Below, piece after piece: positions 7,906-17,711 of a stretch of 64,000 bases of DNA. A program made the position numbers and the translations under genes. Under the pieces are notes generated by a model. That model worked only from the letters and a program-made list of their open reading frames with translations. It made no database searches and was not told where the DNA came from. Source of the stretch: Pseudomonas sp. AOB-7 (lineage in GTDB: Bacteria; Pseudomonadota; Gammaproteobacteria; Pseudomonadales; Pseudomonadaceae); contig NZ_RFFK01000001.1 of NCBI RefSeq assembly GCF_003696305.1, positions 310,001 to 374,000 of the forward strand, given 5' to 3'. Each line of letters starts with the position of its first letter. The stretch's first letter is position 1.

Positions 7906-8730
7906 TTACAGGCTCATCACATCGAGAAAACGCGGCGTGGCGCTGTCGTCGATCTTCAGGCTCTTGAAGTCGAACAGGTTGCGGTCGGCCAGTTGCGAGG
8001 GGTGCACGTTCTGCAGCGCACGGAACATGATCTCGACCCGACCCGGGCTCTTGCGCTCCCACTCCTGCAGCATCTCCTTGACCACCTGACGCTGCAGGTT
8101 CTCCTGCGAACCACACAGGTTGCACGGGATGATGGGGAATTCCTTGAGTTGGCTGTAGGCCTCGATATCGGCCTCGGCGCAGTAGGCCAGCGGGCGGATC
8201 ACCACGTTACGGCCGTCGTCTGAGAGCAGCTTGGGCGGCATGGCCTTGAGCGTGCCGCCGTAGAACATGTTGAGGAAGAAGGTTTCCAGGATGTCGTCGC
8301 GGTGGTGCCCCAGCGCCATCTTGGTCGCGCCGATCTCGTCGGCGTAGGTGTACAGGGTGCCGCGGCGCAGGCGCGAGCACAGCGAGCAGGTGGTCTTGCC
8401 CTCGGGGATCTTCTCCTTGACCACCGAGTAGGTGTCCTTCTCGATGATGTGGTAGGCCACGCCGATGGATTCGAGGTAAGCCGGCAGCACATGCTCGGGA
8501 AAGCCGGGCTGCTTCTGGTCCATGTTCACCGCGACGATCTCGAACTTGATCGGCGCCACCTTCTGCAGGTACAGCAGCACGTCGAGCATGGTGTAGCTGT
8601 CCTTGCCGCCGGACAGGCAGACCATCACCTTGTCGCCATCCTCGATCATGTTGAAGTCGGTGATGGCTTCGCCGGCCAGGCGGCGAATGCGCTTCTGCAG
8701 TTTGTTCTGGTTGACCGAAAGGGTGCCCAT
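7906..8730 (-). CDS. ttcA: tRNA 2-thiocytidine biosynthesis protein TtcA
   Basis: A 274-residue cytoplasmic enzyme that thiolates cytidine 32 of certain tRNAs. The PP-loop ATP-binding motif SGGKDS is near residue 40, and the two iron-sulfur CxxC motifs are CSLC and [18 protein letters not shown] is the family signature after the first CxxC. The long open frame extends upstream to 9348, but the ATG at 8730 begins the conserved sequence ([18 protein letters not shown]) and the extension overlaps the divergent gene. Length and motif order are normal. It is divergent from the DnaJ-related gene. Confidence 0.96.
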   Translation of the reverse strand: MGTLSVNQNKLQKRIRRLAGEAITDFNMIEDGDKVMVCLSGGKDSYTMLDVLLYLQKVAPIKFEIVAVNMDQKQPGFPEHVLPAYLESIGVAYHIIEKDTYSVVKEKIPEGKTTCSLCSRLRRGTLYTYADEIGATKMALGHHRDDILETFFLNMFYGGTLKAMPPKLLSDDGRNVVIRPLAYCAEADIEAYSQLKEFPIIPCNLCGSQENLQRQVVKEMLQEWERKSPGRVEIMFRALQNVHPSQLADRNLFDFKSLKIDDSATPRFLDVMSL

Positions 8731-8829
8731 GGTGCGTCGGAATCCGGGGGTAGGAACGAAAGCGCGACATTTTACGCACAATGGCCCGCTCGCCCTACCC
8801 CACCGACGGCGAAATGCTAGGCTCGGCCG

Positions 8830-9426
8830 ATGAACGACGACCTCGACCCCGACCTGGACCTGGCCGACCAGGTGCTCGAACTGCTGCTCGCCGCGCCCGA
8901 CGGGCTGGCCGAGTACCAGCTGATCCAGCAGCTCAAGCAGCGCCACAGCGGGCATATCCCCAACCTGCCGCTGACCGACAAGCTGGTGCTGTTTCGCACC
9001 CATTTCCTCCTGTTCAACGCCCTGTACCGCCTGCGCGAGCGGCTCTGGCAGGAGGGCCGCCACCTGCTGCAGATCGCCCCGCTGTGCATCCGCCTGCAGC
9101 CCTACCAGGCCGGCAGCGCGGCGCTCAGCGAGCGCGACGGGCTGCGCGACTACTACCTGGACATGAGCAACCTGCGCGATACCGACGAGCGCGATGTCGA
9201 GCGCCTGCTGGCCAGTTTCTGGACCCGCATGCAGGGCGGCGAGGAGAAACAGGCGGCGCTGGCGCTGTTCGAACTGGACGGCCCCGGCGCGGTCCTCGAC
9301 CTGGCCAGCATCAAGCGGCGCTACCGCCAGCTGGTCAGCCAGCACCACCCGGATCGCGGCGGCAGCACCGAGCGGCTGCAGTCGATCAACAAGGCCATGG
9401 AAATTCTAGAGCGCTATTACAACTGA
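8830..9426 (+). CDS. DnaJ-related protein with C-terminal J-domain fragment
   Basis: A 198-residue protein of the DNAJ_related family. The N-terminal about 130 residues ([37 protein letters not shown]) are a domain of unknown role. The last about 50 residues are J-domain-like: [18 protein letters not shown] contains the HPD triad that stimulates Hsp70 ATPase, and [15 protein letters not shown] ends helix IV. It probably recruits DnaK to an unknown client. It is divergent from ttcA across 99 bases. Confidence 0.85.
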   Translation: MNDDLDPDLDLADQVLELLLAAPDGLAEYQLIQQLKQRHSGHIPNLPLTDKLVLFRTHFLLFNALYRLRERLWQEGRHLLQIAPLCIRLQPYQAGSAALSERDGLRDYYLDMSNLRDTDERDVERLLASFWTRMQGGEEKQAALALFELDGPGAVLDLASIKRRYRQLVSQHHPDRGGSTERLQSINKAMEILERYYN

Positions 9427-9592
9427 CCGGCAGAGAGCAATTCGCTCTAAAGCCAGGCACCACGCGCCCTCCAGCCCCTGCCTATACTGCGACATACGGT
9501 CGCATAGGTTCGGCCTGGCACCCGGTGGCGCTGTACACGCGCGCCGGGCGTCCGCTGGGGGGCGATCGTCATAAAAAGAGGAGGTGTCTGGC

Positions 9593-10192
9593 ATGATCCA
9601 CCACGTTTGGGGGCTCTTCACCCATCCCGACCAAGAATGGCAAGAAATCCGTGGCGAGGAAGAAACCATCAGCCACATGTACCTGACCCATGTCCTGCTG
9701 CTCGCCGCCATCCCGGCGGTCTCGGCTTACATCGGCACCACCCAGGTGGGCTGGTCGATCGGCGACCGAGCGCCGGTGATGCTCACCGAGGGCAGCGCCC
9801 TGAGCATGACCATCATGTCCTACCTGGCGATGCTCGCCGGCGTCGCGGTGATGGGCGCCTTCATCCACTGGATGGCGCGCACCTACGACGCCAACCCGAC
9901 CATGACCCAGTGCGTGGTGTTCGCGGCCTACACCGCCACCCCGCTGTTCATCGGCGGCCTGGCGGCGCTCTACCCGCACCTGTGGCTGGCGATGGTGGTC
10001 GGCACGGTGGCCATCTGTTACACGGTGTACCTGCTCTACGTCGGCATCCCGACCTTCATGAACATCCCCGAGGACGAGGGGTTCATGTTCTCCAGCTCGG
10101 TGCTGGCGGTAGGCCTGGTGGTGCTGGTGGCGATGATCGCCACCTCGGTGATCCTCTGGGGCCTGGGCGTCGGCCCGGTCTACACCAGCTGA
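9593..10192 (+). CDS. YIP1-family inner-membrane protein
   Basis: A 199-residue integral membrane protein of the Yip1 family. It opens with the characteristic VWGLFTHPDQEWQEI and then has about five hydrophobic segments: HVLLLAAIPAVSAYIG, MSYLAMLAGVAVMGAFI, YTATPLFIGGLAALY, LWLAMVVGTVAICYTVYLLYV (split here only for length) and the C-terminal VLAVGLVVLVAMIATSVIL. AGGAGG lies 9 bases before the ATG; a GTG three codons earlier overlaps that site and was not chosen. Function is unknown; bacterial members are thought to act in membrane organisation. It is a single-gene unit followed by a terminator. Confidence 0.85.
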   Translation: MIHHVWGLFTHPDQEWQEIRGEEETISHMYLTHVLLLAAIPAVSAYIGTTQVGWSIGDRAPVMLTEGSALSMTIMSYLAMLAGVAVMGAFIHWMARTYDANPTMTQCVVFAAYTATPLFIGGLAALYPHLWLAMVVGTVAICYTVYLLYVGIPTFMNIPEDEGFMFSSSVLAVGLVVLVAMIATSVILWGLGVGPVYTS

Positions 10193-10210
10193 GGGCAATG
10201 GCGACTCGGC

Positions 10211-10232
10211 GAAACCACCTGCGGGTGGTTTC
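10211..10232 (+). terminator. Terminator after YIP1 gene
   Basis: Stem GAAACCACC with GGTGGTTTC and loop TGCG, followed by a short T-rich tail (GTCGTTT). Confidence 0.7.
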
Positions 10233-10279
10233 GTCGTTTATGGGCTGCCGCCAGGGCCATGATTGGGCATAATCGGCGC

Positions 10280-10774
10280 ATGCCCGAACAGCTCCACGCC
10301 CGCGTCGAGGCCTGCTACCAGCTGGCCGAAACCTTCTTCAAGCAACGCTTCGCTCGCCCCGAGATCAGCTTCAAGCTGCGTGGGCAGAAGGCCGGCGTCG
10401 CCCATCTGACGGAAAACAAGCTGCGCTTCAACCTGCAGCTGTATCGCGACAACCGCGAGGACTTCCTGCAGCAGACCGTGGCCCACGAGGTGGCGCACCT
10501 GATCGCCCACCAGCTGTTCGGCCCGCGCATCCAGCCCCACGGCGAGGAATGGCAACTGATCATGCGCGGGGTCTACGAGCTGCCGCCGCACCGCTGCCAC
10601 AGCTACGACGTGCAGCGGCGCAAGGTCAGCCGCTTTATCTACCGCTGCAGCTGCCCCGACGGCGAATTCCCCTTCTCCGCCCAGCGCCATGCCCTGGTGG
10701 CCAAGGGCCGACGCTACTACTGCCGACACTGCAAGGTGACCCTGCAGTTCACCGGCCAGCAGCGGGTGGAATAG
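10280..10774 (+). CDS. sprT: SprT-like zinc metalloprotease family protein
   Basis: A 164-residue SprT-family protein. The zinc-metalloprotease motif HEVAH is near residue 73, and a C-terminal zinc ribbon is formed by CSCPDGEFPFS and CRHC. Bacterial SprT is related to eukaryotic Spartan, the DNA-protein crosslink protease; its substrate in bacteria is unproven. I chose ATG 10280, which begins the conserved N-terminus MPEQLHARVEACY, over an ATG seven codons earlier that overlaps a possible -10 box (CATAAT). Confidence 0.9.
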   Translation: MPEQLHARVEACYQLAETFFKQRFARPEISFKLRGQKAGVAHLTENKLRFNLQLYRDNREDFLQQTVAHEVAHLIAHQLFGPRIQPHGEEWQLIMRGVYELPPHRCHSYDVQRRKVSRFIYRCSCPDGEFPFSAQRHALVAKGRRYYCRHCKVTLQFTGQQRVE

Positions 10775-10946
10775 CCTGCGGCCAGGCCCCGGCAGCGCCC
10801 ACAGGCACGCCCTACGTCAGGAACGTCCTGAAAAAGCCATTTATCGCCACCCCCGCGAAGGCGGCCCAGGGACTACGCACCTTCTGGACTATTGCGCCGT
10901 TCAGCGATAAAGCTGCTGTCCTGCCTGCGCGGAAACGACGGCTATT

Positions 10947-11459
10947 TCAGAGTTGCCTTAGCAAATCCCGATACCGCGCCAGATCGGCGGCGGAAAAACA
11001 GCAGAACAGCACGCGCTCGATCCTCGGCAGGCGGGCGACTTCCTCGCGTACCGTCGCCACCGCGATGCCGGCCGCCTGCTCGGCGGGATAACCGTAGATG
11101 CCGGTGCTGATCGAGGGAAAGGCGATGCTGCGCAGCTCATGCTCGGCGGCCAGGCGCAGCGCATTGCGATAGCAGCTGGCCAACAGCTGCGCCTCGCCGC
11201 GCTCGCCGCCGTGCCAGACCGGCCCCACCGTATGGATCACGCAGCGCGCCGGCAACGCGAAGCCGGGCGTCAGCCGCGCCTCGCCGGTGGGACAACCGCC
11301 CAGCGGCCGACAGGCCTCCAGCAGCCGCGGCCCGGCGGCGCGGTGAATGGCACCGTCCACCCCGCCGCCGCCGAGCAGCGAGCTGTTGGCGGCGTTGACT
11401 ATGGCGTCGACCTCCAGGCCGGTGATATCGGCCTGGACGGCTTCGAGCATGGCGATCAT
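10947..11459 (-). CDS. Macrodomain protein, probable O-acetyl-ADP-ribose deacetylase (YmdB-like)
   Basis: A 170-residue stand-alone macrodomain. The ADP-ribose-binding loops are [19 protein letters not shown] and, later, [12 protein letters not shown], both close to E. coli YmdB. Such enzymes hydrolyse O-acetyl-ADP-ribose or remove ADP-ribose from proteins; YmdB also modulates RNase III. GGGAGG lies eight bases before the chosen ATG; a second ATG three codons later is possible. It follows the CoA-transferase gene on the same strand with a 35-base gap and may be co-transcribed. Confidence 0.88.
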   Translation of the reverse strand: MIAMLEAVQADITGLEVDAIVNAANSSLLGGGGVDGAIHRAAGPRLLEACRPLGGCPTGEARLTPGFALPARCVIHTVGPVWHGGERGEAQLLASCYRNALRLAAEHELRSIAFPSISTGIYGYPAEQAAGIAVATVREEVARLPRIERVLFCCFSAADLARYRDLLRQL

Positions 11460-11494
11460 GGCCGGGCCCTCCCGCTTCAGCATAGCCCCGTCAA

Positions 11495-12676
11495 TCAGCC
11501 CAGCGCCTTGACCGCCCGCAGCGCGGCGATCTGCTCGGCGCTGTAGCCCAGTTCGGCCAGGACTTCCTCGGTATGCGCGCCGACCGCCGCGCCGATATGC
11601 CGCGGCGCCGGCAAACCGCCCGAGAACTTCAGCGGGCAGGCCAGTTGCCGCTGCGCCGGCAGCCCATCGCGCGGCACCTCGGTGACCAGCCCGCGCGCCT
11701 TGATCTGCGGATGTTCCACCGCCTCGGACAGCGGCAGCATGGGCTCGACGCAGGCGTCCAGGGCGGCGAAGCGCTGGCACCACTCGGCGAAGTCGCGGCG
11801 CTCGAATTCGATCTCGATCTCGCGCTTGAGCGCGCGCTGATCCTCGGGCTTCGGCGACAACCCGCGCGCCGCCAGCTCCGGCCGGCCGATGGCCTGGCAG
11901 AACTGCTGCATGAACTGCGGCTCCAGGCTGCCCACCGAGAACCAGCGGCCGTCGCGGGTGCGGTAGTAGTCGTAGAAGCTGCCGCCATTGAGCGCCTGGT
12001 TCTCCATCTCCGGCTCCACCCCGGCGCCGAGGTAGCCGGCGCCGGCCATGGCGTGCAGGCTAAAGGCGCAGTCGGTCATGCTCACGTCCACCTGCTGGCC
12101 CAGGCCTGTGACCTGGCGCTGCACCACCGCGGCGAGCAGGCCGATCACCCCGTGCAGCGAGCCGCCGGCGATATCCGCCAGTTGCACCCCCAGCGGCAGC
12201 GGGCCGCTGTCGCGGCGGCCGGTGTAGCTGGCGAGGCCGGCCAGCGCCAGGTAGTTGATGTCGTGCCCGGCGCGGTCCTTGTACGGCCCGCTCTGGCCGT
12301 AGCCGGTGATCGACACGTAGATCAGCCGCGGGTTGATCGCCTTCAGCGCCTCGTAGCCGACGCCCAGCTTGTCCATCACCCCGGGGCGGAACTGCTCCAG
12401 CACGATGTCGTACTCGCCCACCAGCTTCTTCACCACCTCCAGCGCCTCGGGGCGCTTGAGGTCGAGGGCGATGGCGCGCTTGTTGCGGTTGAGGTAGGCG
12501 TGGCTGGTGGAGGTGCCGCCGTCGTGCGGCGGCAGCACGCGCACCAGGTCCATGCGCGTGGGCGACTCCACGCGCAGCACCTCGGCGCCCAGGTCGGCCA
12601 GCAGCAGCGAGGCGAAGGGCCCCGGCAACAGGGTGGAGAAGTCGAGGATTTTCAGCGAAGACAATGGGCCGGACAT
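11495..12676 (-). CDS. CaiB/BaiF CoA-transferase family protein (alpha-methylacyl-CoA racemase-like)
   Basis: A 393-residue class III CoA-transferase-fold protein. Family marks include [15 protein letters not shown] at the N-terminus, [23 protein letters not shown], and [11 protein letters not shown] with the Asp that corresponds to the catalytic Asp of the family. [14 protein letters not shown] and the C-terminal [15 protein letters not shown] are typical of the alpha-methylacyl-CoA racemase branch, which inverts the 2-methyl group of branched acyl-CoAs so they can be beta-oxidised. The nearby acyl-CoA synthetase and dehydrogenase on the same strand support acyl-CoA catabolism. Transferase rather than racemase activity remains possible. 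Confidence 0.85.
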   Translation of the reverse strand: MSGPLSSLKILDFSTLLPGPFASLLLADLGAEVLRVESPTRMDLVRVLPPHDGGTSTSHAYLNRNKRAIALDLKRPEALEVVKKLVGEYDIVLEQFRPGVMDKLGVGYEALKAINPRLIYVSITGYGQSGPYKDRAGHDINYLALAGLASYTGRRDSGPLPLGVQLADIAGGSLHGVIGLLAAVVQRQVTGLGQQVDVSMTDCAFSLHAMAGAGYLGAGVEPEMENQALNGGSFYDYYRTRDGRWFSVGSLEPQFMQQFCQAIGRPELAARGLSPKPEDQRALKREIEIEFERRDFAEWCQRFAALDACVEPMLPLSEAVEHPQIKARGLVTEVPRDGLPAQRQLACPLKFSGGLPAPRHIGAAVGAHTEEVLAELGYSAEQIAALRAVKALG

Positions 12677-12716
12677 GGCGACTCCCGATCAGATGATGTG
12701 GTGTCGGGCGAGAGGC

Positions 12717-12803
12717 CCTAGCCCCTCACCCCAGCCCTCTCCCCAGAGGGGCGAGGGGTAGAACGGTGCAACCCCGGCCGGCGTAGCCCGGATGCCATCC
12801 GGA
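12717..12803. repeat. Dispersed intergenic palindromes
   Basis: Two elements lie between the CoA-transferase and the acyl-CoA synthetase genes. The first is a CCCCTCACC...GAGGGG imperfect palindrome at about 12721-12758. The second is GTAGCCCGGATGCCATCCGG at 12784-12803. The second family recurs at 25161-25219 and 37680-37737 in this window. Confidence 0.6.
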
Positions 12804-12835
12804 ATTGCGCTAGCGGATTGCCTGCGGGCCAGGGA

Positions 12836-14482
12836 TCAGGGCTCCCAGACAATGGCATCGCTCGCCGACAGGCCAGCCAGCGCCCCGGCGTAGCGCGCCT
12901 CCAGCACGTTGCGGCGGATCTTCATGGTCGGCGTCATGCAGCCGTTGTCCACCGTCCAGGCCTCGCGCACCAGGATGAAATGGCTGATGCGCTCATGCGG
13001 CGCCAGGCGCTCGTTGAGTGCCTGCAGATGCGCCTGCAGCGCCTGGCCGACCACCTCCTGCGGCTGCTGGCGGGCCGCCGGCGACAGCTCGATCAGCGCC
13101 AGCGGCTGGTCCAGGTTGCTGCCCATCAGGCACACCTGCTCGACCCAGTGGCTCTTGGCGATCTCGCCCTCGATGGGCGCCGGCGCCACGTACTTGCCTT
13201 TGCTGGTCTTGAAGATGTCCTTGACCCGCCCGGTGATGCGCAGGTAGCCCGCCTCGTCCAGCTGGCCGCGGTCGCCGGTGTGCAGCCAGCCGCCCTCGAG
13301 CGTCTCGGCGGTCTTCTCCGGCTCGCGGTAATAGCCCTGCATCAGGGTTTCGCTGCGCAACAGGATCTCGCCGCTGGCGTCGATGCGCAATTGCAGGTGC
13401 GGCATGGGCCGGCCGACCGTGCCGAAGCGCACCTGCCCCGGCCGGTTGAAGCAGCCGTAGGCGAAGTGCTCGGTCATGCCGTAGCCCTCGCAAATGGTCA
13501 GACCCAGGCGCCGGTACCAGTCCAGCAGCCCAGTGGAAATCGCCGCCGCGCCAGACACCAGGATGCGCGCACGATCCAGCCCCAGCCCCGCGCGCACCTT
13601 GCGCGCCACCAGGCGGCCGAGCAGCGGGATGCGCAGCAACCGTTCGAGCTTGTGCGCCGGCAGCTGCTCCAGCACGCCCTGCTGAAAGCGCGTCCACAGC
13701 CTGGGCACCGAGAAGAACACGGTTGGCCGCACCCGCCGCAGGTCGCTGGCGAAGGTCTCCAGCGACTCGACGAAGGCCACCGGCGCGCCGCAATAGAGGC
13801 TGTTGAACTCCACCAGAAAGCGCTCGGCGGCGTGCGACAGCGGCAGGTAGGAAAAGAACTGGTCCTGCGGCGTCATGCCCATCTCCGCCGTGGCGTGCGC
13901 CGCGGAAAAGGCCATGGCATGGGCCGAGAGCATCACCCCCTTGGGCTGCCCGGTGGTGCCCGAGGTGTAGAGGATCGACAGCAGCTCGTCGCCGCGCTGC
14001 TGGCGGCTACCCGCCAGGGGCTCGTGGGCGGCCAGCAGCTCGTGCCAGCGGTGCTCGGCCGGCATGGTCGGATAGGGCATGGCGATGCGCGTGATATGCG
14101 GGCCGATGCCGGCGGCCAGCTTGTCCGGCTCGTCCAGCTTGCCCACCAGGATCAGCTTGCAGCCGGCGTGCTGCAGCACATAGGCGATCTGCTCGGGCGC
14201 CTGCAGCGGATAGAGCGGCACGCTGACCAGCCCGGCGTGCTGGGTCGCCAGGTCGCTGATAAACCATTCGGCGCAGTTCTTCGCCAGCAGCGCCACCCGC
14301 TCGCCGGGCAAGCAGCCCAGCGCCAGCAGCGCGCTGGCCAGGCGCCGCGCCTGCTCGTCGACCTGGCGCCAGGTGAAATCGTGCCAGATACCGGCCACCG
14401 GCTGGCGCAGCCAGACCGCGTCGGGTTGCCGATCCAGCCAGTGGTTGAAGCGTTGCAGCGGCAGTTGCAGTGGTTCGGTCAT
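12836..14482 (-). CDS. AMP-dependent long-chain acyl-CoA synthetase
   Basis: A 548-residue adenylate-forming enzyme that activates a fatty or other carboxylic acid to its CoA thioester with ATP. The AMP-binding P-loop ILYTSGTTGQPKGVMLS is near residue 170, CEGYGMTEHFAYGCF is motif A5, and WLHTGDRGQLDEAGYLRITG and RVKDIFKTSKGKYVAP form the hinge region with its Lys. This matches the long-chain (FadD/AMP-forming synthetase) branch rather than acetyl-CoA synthetase. The divergent AraC regulator and downstream CaiB protein suggest a dedicated catabolic pathway for a particular, perhaps branched, acid (inference). Confidence 0.9.
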   Translation of the reverse strand: MTEPLQLPLQRFNHWLDRQPDAVWLRQPVAGIWHDFTWRQVDEQARRLASALLALGCLPGERVALLAKNCAEWFISDLATQHAGLVSVPLYPLQAPEQIAYVLQHAGCKLILVGKLDEPDKLAAGIGPHITRIAMPYPTMPAEHRWHELLAAHEPLAGSRQQRGDELLSILYTSGTTGQPKGVMLSAHAMAFSAAHATAEMGMTPQDQFFSYLPLSHAAERFLVEFNSLYCGAPVAFVESLETFASDLRRVRPTVFFSVPRLWTRFQQGVLEQLPAHKLERLLRIPLLGRLVARKVRAGLGLDRARILVSGAAAISTGLLDWYRRLGLTICEGYGMTEHFAYGCFNRPGQVRFGTVGRPMPHLQLRIDASGEILLRSETLMQGYYREPEKTAETLEGGWLHTGDRGQLDEAGYLRITGRVKDIFKTSKGKYVAPAPIEGEIAKSHWVEQVCLMGSNLDQPLALIELSPAARQQPQEVVGQALQAHLQALNERLAPHERISHFILVREAWTVDNGCMTPTMKIRRNVLEARYAGALAGLSASDAIVWEP

Positions 14483-14565
14483 CGCGGCGCACCTGTTGTC
14501 GGTTGTTGTGCGGGGCCAGCGGCAGATCCCGGCGCGGCACCGGGGGCGTCTCGCTCAGTCGGACA

Positions 14566-15387
14566 TTACAAGGCGAACACCCGGCGGGCGTTGCCGTACA
14601 GAAACTGCGCCTCCACCTCGGCGTCCAGGCCGAGTTCCTTGACCTGGGCCATGCAGCGGCTCAGGGACAGCTGGGGAAAATTGCTGCCGAACAGCACCTT
14701 GTGCGCGCCGTAGCTCTGCATGTACTGCAGCAGCTGCGCCGGGTAGTAACGGGGCAGATAGGCCGAGGTGTCGATGAAGACGTTGTCGTGCTTCCAGGCC
14801 ACGCCGATCATCTCGTCCGTCCAGGGATGGCCGATATGCCCGGCGACGATGCGCAGCTCCGGAAAGTCCAACGCCACCTCGTCCAGATAGGGCACCGGGC
14901 GCCCGGTTTCCGACGGCATCAGCGGGCCGGTATGGCCGACCTGGGTGCAGAAGGGAATGTCCAGCTCGATGCACTTCAGGTACAGCGGGTAGTAGCGCCG
15001 GTCGTTCGGCGGCAATTTCCACAGCCAGGGCACGATGCGCAGCGCCTTGCAGCCCAGCTCGTGCACGGCCCGCTCCAGCTCGCGCACGGCGGCCATCGGC
15101 TTGCTCAGGTCGACCGTGGCCACGCCGACGAAGCGCTCGGGAAAGGCCCGGGTGAACTCGGCGATCTCGTCGTTGCTGAACACCCAGCCCTCGGGGCGGC
15201 ACCAGGCGGCCAGCATCAGCTTGTCGACACCGGCCTCGTCCATCAGCGCGATGGTCTCCTCGGGGTCGAGTCGCACATCCAGCAGATGCGCACTGCCGGA
15301 CTTCTCGAACAGCCGCGCCACCTCCGGCATGCGTTCGCGCAGCCGGCCACCGGCGGGCTGGGCCCATGCGTCAATTGCAAGATTCAT
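14566..15387 (-). CDS. Amidohydrolase family protein (ACMSD-like TIM barrel)
   Basis: A 273-residue metal-dependent hydrolase or decarboxylase of the amidohydrolase-2 family. Metal and active-site segments are CTQVGHTGP, VAGHIGHPWTDE and the conserved C-terminal LFGSNFPQ, with its Asp replaced by Asn. The N-terminal HxH seen in many amidohydrolases is not evident; the first strand is reduced (NLAIDAWAQP). The site before the ATG is GGAGAGTGGAG. It lies 23 bases after the acyl-CoA dehydrogenase stop, hence one operon. The missing HxH makes the catalytic type uncertain; a hydratase or decarboxylase acting on a pathway intermediate is possible. Confidence 0.8.
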   Translation of the reverse strand: MNLAIDAWAQPAGGRLRERMPEVARLFEKSGSAHLLDVRLDPEETIALMDEAGVDKLMLAAWCRPEGWVFSNDEIAEFTRAFPERFVGVATVDLSKPMAAVRELERAVHELGCKALRIVPWLWKLPPNDRRYYPLYLKCIELDIPFCTQVGHTGPLMPSETGRPVPYLDEVALDFPELRIVAGHIGHPWTDEMIGVAWKHDNVFIDTSAYLPRYYPAQLLQYMQSYGAHKVLFGSNFPQLSLSRCMAQVKELGLDAEVEAQFLYGNARRVFAL

Positions 15388-15410
15388 CTCCACTCTCCGT
15401 CGAACGGCCG

Positions 15411-16550
15411 CTACAGCTTCATCCCGCGGCTGATGATCTCCTTCATGATCTCCGAGGTGCCGGCGAAGATGCGCTGGATGCGCGCGTTCGCGTACATCTT
15501 GCAGATCGGGTATTCCCACATGTAGCCCCAGCCGCCGTGCAGCTGCACGCCCTCGTCGACCACCTTGCACAGCAGCTCGGTGGTGAACAGTTTGGCCTCT
15601 GCGGCGACTTCTGCACTGAGCTTCTTCTGGTTGTGATCCATCACGCAGCGGTCGGTGAACACCTGGGCCACGTCGATCTGGGTGCGCATCTCGGCCAGCT
15701 TGAAGCGGGTGTTCTGGAAATGCGCCACCGGGCGGCCGAAGGCCTGGCGCTCCTTGACGTAGTCGATGGTGGTCTGCAAGGCCGCCTCGGCGCCGGCCAC
15801 CGCGCCGCAGGCGTTGGTCAGGCGCTCCTGGGCGAGCATGTTCATCAGGTAAAAGAAGCCGCCCTTGGCATCGCCCAAGAGGTTCTCCTTGGGCACCTTG
15901 ACGTCGTTGAAGAACAGCTCGGCGGTGTCCTGGCTGTGCATGCCGAGCTTCTTCAGCTTCTTGCCGCGCTCGAAACCTTGCATCCCACGCTCGACCAGGA
16001 ACAGGCCCATGGCGTGCTTGTTGGCCGGGTCGGTCTTGGCCGCGACTATCACCAGATCGGCCAGGTAGCCGTTGGAGATGAACACCTTGGAACCGTTGAG
16101 CAGCCAGTGGTCGCCCTTGTCCAGCGCGGTGGTGCGCATGCCGGCCAGGTCGGAACCGGCGGCCGGCTCGGTCATGGCCACGGCGAGGATGGTCTCGCCG
16201 CGGACGATGCCTGGCAGCCAGCGCGCCTTCTGCTCCGCGCTGCCGTACTCGGCGATATAGGGGCCGCACAGCGCCGAGTGCAGCGGGATCATGAAGCCCG
16301 GCTCGTTGATCCGCGCCAGCTCCTCGCACATGATCTGCTCGTAGCGGAAATCCTTGAGCCCGGCGCCGCCGTACTCCTCGTCCGCCCAGGGCAGCAGAAA
16401 GCCCATCTCGCCGGCCTTGGCCCACACGCTGCGGTCGACCACCCCGGCGGCCTCCCACTCCTCCTGATGCGGCACCACCTCCTTATCGAGAAATGCGGCG
16501 AAGGCGTCGCGGAACAGGTTGTGCTCGGTGTCGAAATGGTTGCGCTGCAT
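15411..16550 (-). CDS. Acyl-CoA dehydrogenase
   Basis: A 379-residue FAD acyl-CoA dehydrogenase that introduces the alpha,beta double bond of an acyl-CoA and passes electrons to ETF. N-terminal, middle and C-terminal ACAD domains are all present: AVAMTEPAAGSDLAGMRT is the flavin signature and QLHGGWGYMWEYPICKMY the second. The position that holds the catalytic Glu in short/medium-chain enzymes reads FAGTSE (Ala), but LAQERLTNACG supplies a Glu at the alternative site used in isovaleryl- and long-chain-type enzymes. This argues for branched or long substrates. It is first in the operon and divergent from an AraC regulator. Confidence 0.92.
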   Translation of the reverse strand: MQRNHFDTEHNLFRDAFAAFLDKEVVPHQEEWEAAGVVDRSVWAKAGEMGFLLPWADEEYGGAGLKDFRYEQIMCEELARINEPGFMIPLHSALCGPYIAEYGSAEQKARWLPGIVRGETILAVAMTEPAAGSDLAGMRTTALDKGDHWLLNGSKVFISNGYLADLVIVAAKTDPANKHAMGLFLVERGMQGFERGKKLKKLGMHSQDTAELFFNDVKVPKENLLGDAKGGFFYLMNMLAQERLTNACGAVAGAEAALQTTIDYVKERQAFGRPVAHFQNTRFKLAEMRTQIDVAQVFTDRCVMDHNQKKLSAEVAAEAKLFTTELLCKVVDEGVQLHGGWGYMWEYPICKMYANARIQRIFAGTSEIMKEIISRGMKL

Positions 16551-16712
16551 GGGGCGGTTCCTCCGCTGATTGTGCTGCCAGCGAGGTTAGGCGCCGCCCC
16601 CGTCCCCCTCAATGACCCATGCGCTCAGCCTCGATTGACCCAATCGCTCGGCTGGCTTGCCCTGCACCACAGCCGCTGCCTACCATCGGCACCCCGATCA
16701 CGGAAGCCCGAC

Positions 16713-17711
16713 ATGCGCGAACGCACCATCGCCAGCCATTTCGTCCGCGCCGCCCTGCGCGGCGCGCAGCGTCGGGGCCTGGCCTGCGAGCCGCTGCTGC
16801 GCCAGGCCGGCATCCAGCCGGCGGTGCTCATCGAGCCGCGTGCGCGCATCGCCCCCGAGCAGTTCGCCCGGCTGATGCAGCTGCTGTGGGAAGCGCTGGA
16901 CGACGAGTACCTGGGCTTCGGCCGCCAACCGAGCAAACGCGGCACCTTCGCCATGATGGGCCACGCCATCATCCACTGCCGCACGCTGGAAAAAGCGCTG
17001 AGCCGCGGCGCGCTGTTCTACGGCCTGTTCCCCGATGCGCCGAGCATCCGCCTGCAGCGCGAAGGCGACTGGGCGCGGCTGAGCGTGGACGACAGCAGCC
17101 TGTGGGACCCCGACCACTTCCTGGTGGAAAGCCTGCTGGTGATCTGGCACCGCCTCGGCAGCTGGCTGATCGGCCAGCGCATCCGCCTGGAGGAAGCCAC
17201 CTTCGCCTACCCCGAGCCGGAACATGCCGCCGAGTACGAACTGCTGTTTCCCTGCACCCGGCGCTTCTGCGCAGGCAGCACCAGCCTGCTGTTCCACGCC
17301 CGCTACCTGGCCATGCCGCTGCTGCAGGATGAACGCACGCTCAAGCAGTTCCTCGAACACTCCCCCGCCGACCTGCTCGCCCGCCCCGACGGCGGCGACA
17401 GCCTGACCAGCCAGATCCGCCGCCTGCTCGGCCGCGACTGCCAGCAATGGCCGGACCTGGAACGGGTCGCCCAGCAGCTGCATATCAGCCCGCAGACCCT
17501 GCGCCGCCACCTGCGCGAAGAAGGCACCAGCTTCCAGGAACTCAAGGACCACCTGCGCCGCGACCTTGCCATCTACCACCTCGGCCGCGACGAGCTGGCC
17601 ATCCAGGACATCGCCGAACAGCTCGGCTTCTCCGAACCCTCGGCCTTCCACCGCGCGTTCAAGAAATGGACCGGGCTGACGCCGGGGGCCTATCGCGCGC
17701 AGGAGGGGTAA
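16713..17711 (+). CDS. AraC-family transcriptional regulator
   Basis: A 332-residue regulator with the same architecture as the AraC protein at 4324: an arabinose-binding-like N-domain (GTFAMMGHAIIHCRTLEKAL) and a C-terminal double HTH (PQTLRRHLREEGTSFQ, ELAIQDIAEQLGFSE, SAFHRAFKKWTGLTP). The two proteins are paralogues. It is divergent from the acyl-CoA dehydrogenase/amidohydrolase genes across about 160 bases and probably activates them in response to an acid or acyl-CoA (inference). It is the last chromosomal gene before the integron array. Confidence 0.88.
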   Translation: MRERTIASHFVRAALRGAQRRGLACEPLLRQAGIQPAVLIEPRARIAPEQFARLMQLLWEALDDEYLGFGRQPSKRGTFAMMGHAIIHCRTLEKALSRGALFYGLFPDAPSIRLQREGDWARLSVDDSSLWDPDHFLVESLLVIWHRLGSWLIGQRIRLEEATFAYPEPEHAAEYELLFPCTRRFCAGSTSLLFHARYLAMPLLQDERTLKQFLEHSPADLLARPDGGDSLTSQIRRLLGRDCQQWPDLERVAQQLHISPQTLRRHLREEGTSFQELKDHLRRDLAIYHLGRDELAIQDIAEQLGFSEPSAFHRAFKKWTGLTPGAYRAQEG

